DNA from: Bradyrhizobium sp. ORS 285
Lineage (GTDB): Bacteria; Pseudomonadota; Alphaproteobacteria; Rhizobiales; Xanthobacteraceae
NCBI RefSeq assembly: GCF_900176205.1
Contig: NZ_LT859959.1
Span: forward strand, 1,054,001 to 1,118,000
Length of the DNA stretch: 64,000 nucleotides
Reading direction: 5' to 3'
In this document: piece after piece, positions 8,951 through 17,664 of the stretch
Position numbering within the stretch: the first letter of the stretch is position 1
How the letters are laid out: every line of letters starts with the position of its first letter
Translations under genes and position numbers: made by a program
Notes under the pieces: generated by a model
Told to the model about the DNA's origin: nothing
Seen by the model: only the letters and a program-made list of their open reading frames with translations
The model's database searches: none

Positions 8951-9049
8951 GCATGATCCGGAAAAGTGCGCAGCGGTTTTCCGAAAGATCATGCGCAAAC
9001 AATAGCCTAAAGCGCGATGACGATTCATCCTGATCTCATCGCGCTTTAG
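8951..9049. repeat. Two adjacent intergenic palindromic repeat units
   Basis: The first unit (8951-8994) has outer arms GCATGATC/GATCATGC and inner arms CGGAAAA/TTTTCCG. The second (9007-9049) has perfect 14-base arms, CTAAAGCGCGATGA and its complement, around a 15-base spacer. Palindromes opening with CATGATCCGGAAAA are, from memory, scattered through Bradyrhizobium genomes between genes. No coding function is seen; they may fold in RNA or act as binding sites. Confidence 0.72.
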
Positions 9050-9116
9050 TCTAAAGGGTTGAGTCCGGCCCATAAATTCGACCGGCACGAAAACCGTGAC
9101 AGCCAGCGAGGTTTGC

Positions 9117-9145
9117 TTGACAGGGCAGGGAACGGCTCCTTATAT
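9117..9145 (+). promoter_or_regulatory. Sigma-70-type promoter of tRNA-Met
   Basis: A -35 hexamer TTGACA at 9117-9122 and a -10 TTATAT at 9140-9145 are separated by 17 bases, the optimal spacing. Transcription would start near 9152, about 55 bases before the tRNA. Confidence 0.75.
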
Positions 9146-9206
9146 GCCGCCCGTTCACAAGGTTTTCGCCGCGCTCATTGACCGGCCACCCTTGATGGAA
9201 TGCCGT

Positions 9207-9283
9207 GGCGGGGTAGCTCAGCTGGTTAGAGCACGGGAATCATAATCCTGGGGTCGGGGGTTCGAGTCCCTCCCCCGCTACCA
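9207..9283 (+). tRNA. tRNA-Met (anticodon CAT)
   Basis: A 77-base cloverleaf with encoded CCA. The acceptor stem GGCGGGG pairs with CCCCGCT (a G-U closing pair), the D arm is GCTC/GAGC, the anticodon stem CGGGA/TCCTG surrounds the loop ATCATAA with anticodon CAT, and the T arm GGGGG/CCCTC encloses TTCGAGT. The overall sequence resembles alphaproteobacterial elongator tRNA-Met. A CAT anticodon can also belong to lysidine-modified tRNA-Ile2, which cannot be formally excluded without comparison. Confidence 0.93.
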
Positions 9284-9356
9284 TATTTCCCCACACTCCT
9301 TTCGATCTGCGAAAAGCGACCTCCGGCGGAGCCCGTCTCAGCGGCCATCGCGGCTG

Positions 9357-10031
9357 TCACTTCGGAGCCGCGAACAGGCTCTTGAGGAAATCGGCGGCGC
9401 CTGCCGATTTGGACGGGTCGGGCGGCGTCGCTTCTGCGGTCGAGTTTTCAGCGGGGCGCGCCAAGTGAACGTGGCCTGTCTTCATGCGCCCATGAGTTTG
9501 CGCGACACGCCGGCCACGGCGTGGCGAGCCGCCCTCGACGGTAATCGTGATCTTCTTCGACATCAGCGGCGGATCGAAGTTGAAGTGCATTCCGTCGCCC
9601 ATCACGAGCTGCAGCGTGTGCTTGCCCGGAGGCAGTTCGATCAGGGCCTCCGTCTCGCCTCCGCCGTAGTGAAGGTGCTTCTTGTCCTGCGGAATCGGCT
9701 CACCGGGGCTGATGTGCTCGTCATTGTCGATCAGGAGATGATGGTGGCCGGTGTTTGAAAAGCTGTCGCCGGCATGGGTCACGCCCATGTTGCGCAGCCC
9801 GAAGCGGCACCAGAACGGGCTCTTCACCGTGTCGCCATCGGTGGGAGAAATGAAGTAGACGTAGGCGTCCTTGGGCGCGCTCTTGCTCTGTGCCCACGCG
9901 TGAAGCGGCACGAGGGCCAGCGCTGCGGCGACGGCGGCGCGTGCGACGCTCGCAACTGATGCATGATGGGATCGTCGCCAGAACGTCAGAGCGAATCGTG
10001 GCGCCGGTCGCGCCGATGTCTTGCTTCCCAC
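9357..10031 (-). CDS. Periplasmic DUF4399-domain protein
   Basis: A 224-residue product with a signal sequence (a hydrophobic stretch near residues 28-46 ending HAWA) and the DUF4399 hallmark: VYFISPTDGDTVKSPFWCRFGLRNMG, then TGHHHLLIDNDE and LPPGKHTLQLVMGDGMHF at about residues 60-155. The histidine-rich HHHLLID suggests metal binding, but the family has no established function. After residue 170 the sequence becomes Arg/His-rich and then Pro/Ser-rich, unlike the domain, and may be a species-specific tail. It is transcribed alone, leftward; the first hydrophobic residues are unusually far from the chosen start, so a later start is possible. Confidence 0.75.
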   Translation of the reverse strand: MGSKTSARPAPRFALTFWRRSHHASVASVARAAVAAALALVPLHAWAQSKSAPKDAYVYFISPTDGDTVKSPFWCRFGLRNMGVTHAGDSFSNTGHHHLLIDNDEHISPGEPIPQDKKHLHYGGGETEALIELPPGKHTLQLVMGDGMHFNFDPPLMSKKITITVEGGSPRRGRRVAQTHGRMKTGHVHLARPAENSTAEATPPDPSKSAGAADFLKSLFAAPK

Positions 10032-10276
10032 AACACTCTACTCACAAACTTTTACAAATAACGAGCCATACGGCCGATCAATGAATCGAACCAAGCGCGG
10101 CGAAATTGAGGTTCCGCTCAGTCCTCGCGAACGATTCCCGATAAGAATTTGACTAAAGAGGAGCACAGAACGCGCTTTGCGGTAATTTCAAACAGCAGGT
10201 CAGCTCCGGCTGAGCCGAAATTTGGCCCGGCTAAGGACGAGGCCAGCCGGCATGGGCTCCAATTCTGGCGTTAGCA

Positions 10277-11761
10277 TCACAGCGAAAGCGCGACGCGGAA
10301 ACCGTGGGTGGGGTATCTGATCCGCCCATCATAGCGATCACGGCTTCCGCTGCGGGCGTAGCTCGCGTCCTTCTTCCACGAGCCCGAGCGAATGACACGG
10401 ACGTAGCTCTGCTCCTCCATCCATGCCGAGCCGTCGGACGGCGCGCCCTGATAGTTCTTGTGCCAGCTGTCGGCGACCCATTGGTCGACGCTGCCGCCCA
10501 TGTCGAACAGGCCGAATGGATTGGCCTGGAAGTATCCGACTTTCATCAGTTGTGGCGCCGCGCCGGCATCGTTGCAGCCGCTGCAATTGGCCGTTCCGGG
10601 GCGCATCTGGTCGCCCCACCAGAACTTCGTTGTCGTCCCCCCGCGCGCTGCATATTCCCATTCGGCTTCGGTCGGAAGGCGGAACGGCTTGCCCACGGTG
10701 CGCGACAGCCAAGCGAGATAGGCCCCGGCGTCCTCGTAGCTCACATTGGTGACGGGGTTGTCGTCCGGACCGCTGGTGACGTCGGCGCACGCTTTGTCGG
10801 CGACGCATTCCTTCCATTCGCCGATCGTGACCGGGTATTTGCCGAGCGCAAACGGCTTGATCGTGACGCGATGGACCGGCTGTTCGGAGCTCTCGGTGCC
10901 GCCCATTGCAAAGCTGCCGCCCGGAATCATGACGACGTCAGGCAGGCGGATCTTCGCCTCCGGATCTGGCGCGGGCGGCGAAGCTTGCGCTGGCGCGGCC
11001 TCCGCAACGAGGGTCACGTCGGGGATTTGCGTTGCTGGCGGATTGTCCGTCGGAGCGTCGGAAGGCGCCTCTCGTGACACCGCCGGGGGAGGGGCGGCCG
11101 CGACTGAAACGGCCTGCTCCATCGCGGCGCGCAGGGGAGGAGCAACGCGTGGAGGCCCCGAGGATGAGACCGACTTTTCAGCCGTTTGCGGCAGCGTCGC
11201 GGTCGACGCGACCGGCTCTCGCAACAGCATGAAGGAGCCGCCTACGGCTGCAAGAAGCAATGCGCCGACGCCTGCCGCCACAGCGATCGGGATCAGCGAG
11301 CGGCGCTCCGCGCTGGCCGCGGCCTCGCGAAGCCGCGCGGCCAGTCTCGCCTGCCCGTGCGCCTGCCACATGTCCGCTTGGCTGCGAGCCTCGTTCGGTG
11401 TGTAGTGAGCGACAGAGACGCCAGGAATGCTGCAGACCACTCGCCGTGCTTCACCCCGGCTGGGCGCGGTCAGCTCGACCTCGGCGCGATCGCATCGTTC
11501 GGCGAGCGACTGCTGGAGAGGGCCGCACATCATCAGCAGGAGTCCGCGATCGGACTTGGTTCTGCGCTCCTGGATGTCGGGACACGAGATCTGCGCAGAA
11601 AGATCATGGAAGCCCGGCGCGCGCAGTGCGCTCAGCGCGACCTGCACGACGCGACCACACCGGCCACAAGGCACGGGATAAGTCATGGTGGCCGGCGGAC
11701 GCTCGTGCCCGTCGCGGGCAGGGGCCCGTGGCGGCTCGAGGGTGTCGATCCTCATCATCAT
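10277..11761 (-). CDS. Membrane-anchored formylglycine-generating-enzyme-fold (SUMF1) protein
   Basis: I start this gene at the ATG at 11761, 35 bases after the upstream gene ends; earlier in-frame starts would overlap that gene by up to 176 bases. The 494-residue product has a Cys-rich N-terminus (CGRCG near residue 30, SCPD near 58), a single membrane segment near 154-178, a Pro/Ala-rich linker, and a C-terminal SUMF1 domain from about residue 277: VMIPGGSFAMGGTESSEQPVH, NPVTNVSYEDAGAYLAWLS, FRLPTEAEWEYAARGG and GLFDMGGSVDQWVADSWHKN. By topology the domain would lie outside the cytoplasm. True FGEs oxidise a sulfatase cysteine, but no sulfatase gene is nearby, and many family members are ligand-binding or have other substrates. 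It is probably cotranscribed with the pseudo-helicase gene. Confidence 0.82.
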   Translation of the reverse strand: MMMRIDTLEPPRAPARDGHERPPATMTYPVPCGRCGRVVQVALSALRAPGFHDLSAQISCPDIQERRTKSDRGLLLMMCGPLQQSLAERCDRAEVELTAPSRGEARRVVCSIPGVSVAHYTPNEARSQADMWQAHGQARLAARLREAAASAERRSLIPIAVAAGVGALLLAAVGGSFMLLREPVASTATLPQTAEKSVSSSGPPRVAPPLRAAMEQAVSVAAAPPPAVSREAPSDAPTDNPPATQIPDVTLVAEAAPAQASPPAPDPEAKIRLPDVVMIPGGSFAMGGTESSEQPVHRVTIKPFALGKYPVTIGEWKECVADKACADVTSGPDDNPVTNVSYEDAGAYLAWLSRTVGKPFRLPTEAEWEYAARGGTTTKFWWGDQMRPGTANCSGCNDAGAAPQLMKVGYFQANPFGLFDMGGSVDQWVADSWHKNYQGAPSDGSAWMEEQSYVRVIRSGSWKKDASYARSGSRDRYDGRIRYPTHGFRVALSL

Positions 11762-11795
11762 GTGCGGGCCATCAGGCGCTGGCAGCGCCCCCAGC

Positions 11796-14700
11796 TCATT
11801 GTCCCCAGGCGCTGAACGCGTCCTTGAATGCGCGATCACCCTCCGCTCCCTTCTCGATCGCCAGCACGGCGCGGCTGCCGCCGTTGTACACGATCGGGAT
11901 ATCGATCCATTCCTTGCCCTTGAGAAGCAGGACGTTTCGCTTGGTGTCGACCTCGCTGGCCGACAAAGCAATCATGAAGAATTCAGGCGTCACCTTGGCC
12001 GTCAGCGTGGCCAGGGCGGCGCCGCGGCCCGCTTCCTTGGCCTTCATGGTGACGCCCTTCAACGTTTCGACCCCTGCGTAAGCAGGATCATCGGGCAGGT
12101 TGAACTTGACCTCCAGGATGTGGCTCGCCGGCATGTCGCTTTCGACGTTTCGCCGCAGCGACAGCGTCGCCTTCATCCGCTTGTCGATCTCGACATCGCC
12201 TTTGAGCGAGGCGGGCACGCTGCCGGCGGCCGGCTCGACGCGCCAGGTCACCTTGCCGAGATAGCGCTTGCCGAGCGGATCCTGCGCATCCTCCTGGTAC
12301 AGCACCGCTTGCGATTGAACCGGTTCGGCCGCGCCGGCGGCCGCAGGCCGGCCGTCCGGCGTCAGCCGCTCCGCCGTGACCTTGCGCGGTGCGGTGCTGT
12401 CCGGCAATGCGGCCGCAGGCGAGGCGACATTCCAGACCGCCGCAAGCTGGTTCGAGACCGTGCGCCAAGCGGTCGCGATCCCACCGGCTGGTTGTCGCCA
12501 GTAGATGGCTCCGCCGACCATCGCCACGACAATGACGGCTGCTGCGGCGACCGCGCGCCGGCGGAGCGAACGGTGCGGCGGCGCGCTCGCCCGATCAGTC
12601 GAACGACGATTGCGGATTGCATAGCTGCGCAACCGGGTTGGCCCAATGTGCGCAGCGGTCATCTCTGCTGGAGACGCCTCGTGTGCCGCGACGGCGGATG
12701 ACGCGACATCCTCCATTGTTGATGTTGCCTCGGCGATTTGATCAGCGGCCGCCGGTGCCCGGCGCTCCTTCTTCGCCGGTGCTGCAGCGATCTCCATGGC
12801 TGCCGGCATCGCTACGGGTGCGTCATACGCGACGATCGTCGGTCTCTCAGCCGGGACCGCGCGTGCTGATCGGCGCGAGGCTCGCACATCGCTTTCTGCT
12901 TCGTCGCGGTCCGTCCGGCTGCGCAGCCACTCGGGTGCCGGGCCTTGGATTGGCAATGGCGGTTCGGCGTGCCTGTCCTGGCGGGCAAGCGACAGGCCTT
13001 CCGCGACTGTCGCGATCTCATCCTCCAGCGAGGAGGCCGGGTGCGTCACGGCTGAGACTGCCGGGACGACGTCGTCCGCCGGGGCCGGCGCTGGTAGCGG
13101 CGCAAGTGCCTGTGACGGGCCGGCCATCGACACCGCGAGGGGAGCAATACGGCGGGCGTGCTCGCGAAGCCGGATCATCCGGTTCGGGAAGAGCAGCTGG
13201 AGGAACTCACAGAGTGCCGCCTTCGGCGGCATCATCTGGCGCAGGGAGACCGGAGCGCCGTCGAGCCGGACGGGCGCGCCGATCATCTCCTCCGCGGGAT
13301 GATCTTCTGCGACCGCGAGCACCTTGCGCCCCCTGACCAGAATTGTGAGGTCGCGCAAGTCGGACTGCGATGCATCGGCGACGACGACGAGATCGAAAGC
13401 GCCGAGCCGCGCCGGCAAGTGCTCGGCAACGCGCCAAGCCGGCATCAGGTGGCAGGGAATGCCGTCATGGCAAGCTTCGAGCGCCTCGCGCGCCTTTTGG
13501 CGCAGACGGGAGGCGCTGGGACCGGAGCACGCCGTGGCCAATTTCCGCAGCGTCGTGGTGAACAGGTTGAAGGCTTGCCTCACGGCGCTGCTGCTGTTCT
13601 GCGCAAGGTCGAGCTGCATTCGCGCGACGACGACCTGCTCGAACAGCTCACGCAGTCTCGTCTCCAACGCCGCGCGCTGGCCCGACAGATCCTGCAGCCG
13701 CTGATGCTGACCGAGACCTTCGGTCTGGCGCATCAACACAGCCCAGTTCCAGGCCACCGTCCAATCCACGACCAGCACGGGATCGCCGATGTCCTGGCGG
13801 GCCGGCTCGGTTCTGATGCGCCTGGCGAGCGCTCCCGCTCCGGCCTCGGTCGCCGCCGCACAGACCTCCTGTATGAGTTCGATATCCTGGCGCCGGTCGT
13901 GCAGCCTGTGCAGCATCGTGACAACCGCGGTCCAGCGCGTCTCGATCTCGTGTGCGTCGACGTCATCACGACCGATCTGCGACAGCACCTCGGCCTGAAC
14001 GCGCGCAGTGATCGCACCGGATCCATCAAACAGCTTGGTGAGCCGGGTGAGCTCCGTCCGTTGTTGACTGATCCGGGCTGCGCCGCTCCTGACGACGGAT
14101 GCGAGCACGGCGAGCCTTGGTCCGTCAGCCAGCAACCGGGCGATCTCGCCCTCCGGCATCGACAGTTTCGCGGCGGTCGTCAGGACATTCCGCTTCGCGA
14201 GCGACGCCATCACGATCGCGGCCTCGACGTGCCTGACGACCCGCTCGTGGTCGTGGAGCGCGTTCGACGAATCCTGCTGCGGCAGGGGCGCGCCGATCTC
14301 TGCCGCCAGCGACCGCCATCGCACGTCAAGCGAGTGCAGGTGGCGTCGCCAGGTGAGATAGTCGCGAACATGGGCCCAATCGGCCGCGCTCTTTGGCGGG
14401 AAGCCTGCGACCTTGATCGCATCCACCGTCGGCTTCAGCGCGCGTCCGGTCAGCGACACTTTCGCAAACGCCCGTTGCTTCGACGACAGGCGTTCGACCG
14501 CTGCCAGCAAATCATCGCTGGTGAACGCGTCTGCGGGCGCCTCCACCGGTTTCACCAGGAAACCGGCGCGCCGTGCCAATAGTGATGATGCGTCTCGGGC
14601 AAAATCGACCAGAATGCCGCCGCTGGCAGGTATGTCATCGACCGTTGCGCCGACCGGCGACAATGCGGCGAGCCATGGTTCGGCGGCAATGACCCGATGC

Positions 14701-16739
14701 GCGTCCGCCAAGGCATCGAGATCGCCGGCGAATCGGTCCGCACCCTCGGGATCGAGCGCGGCAATGGCCAGGCGCGCGAGCCGGTTGTCATCATTGTCCG
14801 TCGTCTTCCCCGCCGCAATCGGCTGCAGATCACGATGCAGACGTGCCATTGTCGCGGCATCCGGCAGGCTTTCGACCTCAGGCAGGTGATCATCGACATA
14901 AGCGAGATCGTCACCGAGCCGTAGCCGGGCCTCACGAGCCTGCTCGATCGCTGCAACGATCAGGTCGGTGTCACTCACAAACTTCAGCGGCCGATCGGTG
15001 AACCACGCATGGTCGTCGCGATCTGAAGCCAGCTCGGCCAATTGCTCGAATGACGGCGCGCCGTCTCCGGAACGCAGCGCCGTACGGCTGGCGATCTCGG
15101 CGACCTCATCATCGAGACGGCTGATGGTGTGGCTGGTCGCGATGATGTCCTGCTCGAGTGTGTTGACCTGTTCGGCCTGGTCCCGCAGGCTTGCATTGTC
15201 GACGATCGACTGCAGCCGGCCGATCACGCCCTCGGCGTGCTTCAACACGTCTTTGTCGGATCCCGTCAGATCCAGTGTGAGATCACGAACGGCACCGGGC
15301 AGTTTCTCGGCAAGCAGCGCGAGCGTCAAATCGTTGCGAGAAACGATCAGGACGCGCAGGCCGAGCGCCAGATAGTGGCAGACCACGTTGGCGATCGCGG
15401 ACCTCCGGTCGGGTCCTGTTGCGCCTCGCACGACGACCCCGTTCGACCGCCGAAGCTGGCGCACGATCTCCATCTGGTCGGAGTTCGTCGGCAGCGGGAA
15501 GAACAGGTCGCCGCGATCGGTCGGCACGTGCACATCCGGGACGATATCGATCGGATCGCCAATGACGCCAGACAGCCTGCGGCGCGGGCTGTCGAGGGCG
15601 TCGTGATCGGGGGCGCCGAGCAGAAGGTGGCTCATCCCGGCAAGACAGCACTCTGTGGACGACGTGTATTCCATCGCTCGTCTCAGGCGCTCGATGTCTT
15701 GCCGCAGCAGTGCTTCCGAGCGCGGCCGCGCAAAGATCACCCAGCGATCCGAAACGACCAACTGCCCGCTCTCATCGGGCAGCAGCAGCGCAGAGTCGGG
15801 CGATGTCGGGCAATAGATGCCTTGCGGATCGAGCTGCGCGCCAATGGCACTGAGAATGGGCTCGAAGCTGGAAGGCGTGAACGGCGAGAGTTCTCCGCCG
15901 CGCTCGAGCATTTGCTCGGCCGTGTGAGCCGCCGTCTGTGCAGCGGGTGTGAGCGGTTCGAATGCCTTCAGATTGGCTGTCGCGCCGGAAAGGCGCGGCC
16001 GTATCCGGAGTTCGGCATCTGAGCCATGGAGACATTCAACCGTGACCAGCCGTTCGAGCAGCGGGAGGTCCAGGTCATGTCCATGACGGCGCCATCGCGA
16101 TACGCCCAGGCCCCACACGATCTCGCAGCCACGATGGTGCTCTCCGGACTCCGCGGCGCGAGCCATCTCGCGTAATCTTTGGTGAACCGCCATGGTGCGG
16201 CGACGCGGCCGTTCGATCGCCGCCCACGCAGCCCAGGGACCGCTGAGATAATGATCCAGGCGTTCGACCAGATCACTCCGGTGCTCCAGGTGCAGCCGTA
16301 CGTTCCAGAGCCCGCTGCTGCCGTCGTGTCCGGTCGCCGGAGAGCAGAGGTCGGCGCGAGCGTGCCCATCCGCAACCATCCGCTCCTTGTCCGACGCCGG
16401 CACCGTGACCGTCACACGCTGCCGCACCAGTGGGCGGCGGTTCGGATCGGAGGACACGTCGATCCACTTGGCCAGATCGCTCTCGACAGCAGGCGGATCG
16501 GTGGCCGCGAGGTGCTCGATGGAAAGCCAGACCGGCCCGTCCGCATCGAACGTATTGAAGGTGATGCCAGGCAGTTTCTCCAGCTCATGCTGGTGGATGG
16601 CATAGCGCCGTCGGTCCCCAACCTCATGGTCTGACAGACGCTCTATTTTCAGCGCGTCATCGGCGATCGTCTCCAGGAGCTGACTAAGCAGGTTCTGCAA
16701 CGGCTCAGTCGTGGCCTCCGTCCGATGGATAGCGTTCAT
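11796..16739 (-). CDS. Giant single-pass membrane protein with a degenerate superfamily-1 helicase core
   Basis: The 1647-residue product has an N-terminal region (1 to about 420), then a segment aligning with the RecA1 domain of SF1 helicases of the AAA-domain type: NGVVVRGATGPDRRSAIANVV near 434-455 followed by CHYLALGLRVLIVSRNDLTLA. The usual GPPGTGKT is here GATGPDRR, so the ATP-binding Lys-Thr is lost. A long insertion with helical character follows. FDLVVVADASQSD near 1113 replaces the DE of motif II, and VLAVAEDHPAEE replaces motif III GD-x-Q. RecA2 is absent; instead come a Pro/Ala-rich linker, one membrane segment near 1390-1415 and a beta-rich C-terminal domain that would face outward. 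It is likely catalytically dead and acts as a scaffold or sensor. It is coupled to the SUMF1 gene downstream. Confidence 0.8.
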   Translation of the reverse strand: MNAIHRTEATTEPLQNLLSQLLETIADDALKIERLSDHEVGDRRRYAIHQHELEKLPGITFNTFDADGPVWLSIEHLAATDPPAVESDLAKWIDVSSDPNRRPLVRQRVTVTVPASDKERMVADGHARADLCSPATGHDGSSGLWNVRLHLEHRSDLVERLDHYLSGPWAAWAAIERPRRRTMAVHQRLREMARAAESGEHHRGCEIVWGLGVSRWRRHGHDLDLPLLERLVTVECLHGSDAELRIRPRLSGATANLKAFEPLTPAAQTAAHTAEQMLERGGELSPFTPSSFEPILSAIGAQLDPQGIYCPTSPDSALLLPDESGQLVVSDRWVIFARPRSEALLRQDIERLRRAMEYTSSTECCLAGMSHLLLGAPDHDALDSPRRRLSGVIGDPIDIVPDVHVPTDRGDLFFPLPTNSDQMEIVRQLRRSNGVVVRGATGPDRRSAIANVVCHYLALGLRVLIVSRNDLTLALLAEKLPGAVRDLTLDLTGSDKDVLKHAEGVIGRLQSIVDNASLRDQAEQVNTLEQDIIATSHTISRLDDEVAEIASRTALRSGDGAPSFEQLAELASDRDDHAWFTDRPLKFVSDTDLIVAAIEQAREARLRLGDDLAYVDDHLPEVESLPDAATMARLHRDLQPIAAGKTTDNDDNRLARLAIAALDPEGADRFAGDLDALADAHRVIAAEPWLAALSPVGATVDDIPASGGILVDFARDASSLLARRAGFLVKPVEAPADAFTSDDLLAAVERLSSKQRAFAKVSLTGRALKPTVDAIKVAGFPPKSAADWAHVRDYLTWRRHLHSLDVRWRSLAAEIGAPLPQQDSSNALHDHERVVRHVEAAIVMASLAKRNVLTTAAKLSMPEGEIARLLADGPRLAVLASVVRSGAARISQQRTELTRLTKLFDGSGAITARVQAEVLSQIGRDDVDAHEIETRWTAVVTMLHRLHDRRQDIELIQEVCAAATEAGAGALARRIRTEPARQDIGDPVLVVDWTVAWNWAVLMRQTEGLGQHQRLQDLSGQRAALETRLRELFEQVVVARMQLDLAQNSSSAVRQAFNLFTTTLRKLATACSGPSASRLRQKAREALEACHDGIPCHLMPAWRVAEHLPARLGAFDLVVVADASQSDLRDLTILVRGRKVLAVAEDHPAEEMIGAPVRLDGAPVSLRQMMPPKAALCEFLQLLFPNRMIRLREHARRIAPLAVSMAGPSQALAPLPAPAPADDVVPAVSAVTHPASSLEDEIATVAEGLSLARQDRHAEPPLPIQGPAPEWLRSRTDRDEAESDVRASRRSARAVPAERPTIVAYDAPVAMPAAMEIAAAPAKKERRAPAAADQIAEATSTMEDVASSAVAAHEASPAEMTAAHIGPTRLRSYAIRNRRSTDRASAPPHRSLRRRAVAAAAVIVVAMVGGAIYWRQPAGGIATAWRTVSNQLAAVWNVASPAAALPDSTAPRKVTAERLTPDGRPAAAGAAEPVQSQAVLYQEDAQDPLGKRYLGKVTWRVEPAAGSVPASLKGDVEIDKRMKATLSLRRNVESDMPASHILEVKFNLPDDPAYAGVETLKGVTMKAKEAGRGAALATLTAKVTPEFFMIALSASEVDTKRNVLLLKGKEWIDIPIVYNGGSRAVLAIEKGAEGDRAFKDAFSAWGQ

Positions 16740-17664
16740 GACTCTCCTCCAATCATGGCCGCAGTGAAGCGCGCGATCGGTTCATTCTCGGTCGTCAAAT
16801 TTCCAGCCCCATCCCGCCCTGCAGCGAACCCCGGTCGCCGCCTTCCGCGATCGGTTGAGGCGGTCCGACGTTTGCAGTCGAGGCGCGGTCGGTTGATGTC
16901 GTCGGTCCAAGCTCCGGCACGAATACTGTTCGCAAGCGGGACAGGCGACACTCACTCCTCAGCAATAGGTGAAGGCAATGCGGCGTAATGATGGGGAGGA
17001 TATTAGTGAGACGCCCGATTAGTCCGACGGAGCAGCTCATTTACAATCATTCAAAGAAGTCCCGCGATCGGGGGACGATTGTGTTTTAGAATCTCTTTAA
17101 ACGATCGGCATGCTCCTCCGCTCGCGCTGCCTTGATTGTCAGTCGAAGGTATTCATTTCCGCGTCATGACAGAGATCCTCAGCTGCCATGCGTCATGTCG
17201 CCGCAATCTGGGCCCGGGCCTGCGGCAGCTTTTCTCTCCTGAATTCAAGAGCTGATTGAAGATTGCGCCATTGCCTCACCGCAATCTCTGTCGAAGTGCG
17301 GCAATCGATCCGGAAGTGTGGCGCCAGCTAACAAGACGCGCCGTAAGCCCGCGAATGCAACCAGGCAGAGTGCGGGTCTGGCATTCGCGTCACGCGGATG
17401 TCGCGTAGGGCAATTCATCGACAATTGAACTACTTAGCTCGGTCTGAAGGCGCCGTTCCCCGGCCTCCGAGCAAGGCGCCGCCTCGCTCGTTCGAGCGTC
17501 GTTGGCCCGCGTAGTCAAAGTGCTGACACGCGGACATCGCTCGCGAGCCCAAGTATCGACATCGCCCGCCTCTAGCGCGAATGGCTTGCAGTTGTGCGCG
17601 AGCAGTTTCGGTCGCGCGGGCAGGGGATCTACGTCCGCGCGACAATCATGGGGAGGTCTGACTG
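16740..17664. other. Long divergent intergenic region
   Basis: About 925 bases without a convincing gene, lying between the leftward pseudo-helicase gene and the rightward T2SS-1 cluster. Short open frames on both strands have random-looking Arg/Ser/Ala-rich products and no ribosome-binding sites. It must carry at least two promoters. GGGGAGG at 17650-17656 is the ribosome-binding site of the porin gene. A direct repeat CGTCA-N6-TGTCG at 17388-17403 weakly resembles a Pho box. Confidence 0.5.

Noticed and set aside
11762..11971. Longer start for the SUMF1-fold protein
   Set aside because: The extra 70 codons overlap the end of the upstream gene in another frame and give a Ser/Arg/Cys-rich stretch unlike the rest.
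17388..17403. CGTCA-N6-TGTCG as a Pho box before the porin gene
   Set aside because: Two mismatches in the core and about 260 bases from the start; too weak to list as a site.
17430..17645. Small minus-strand frame in the long intergenic region
   Set aside because: Arg/Ala/Gly-rich, no start signal, no family resemblance.
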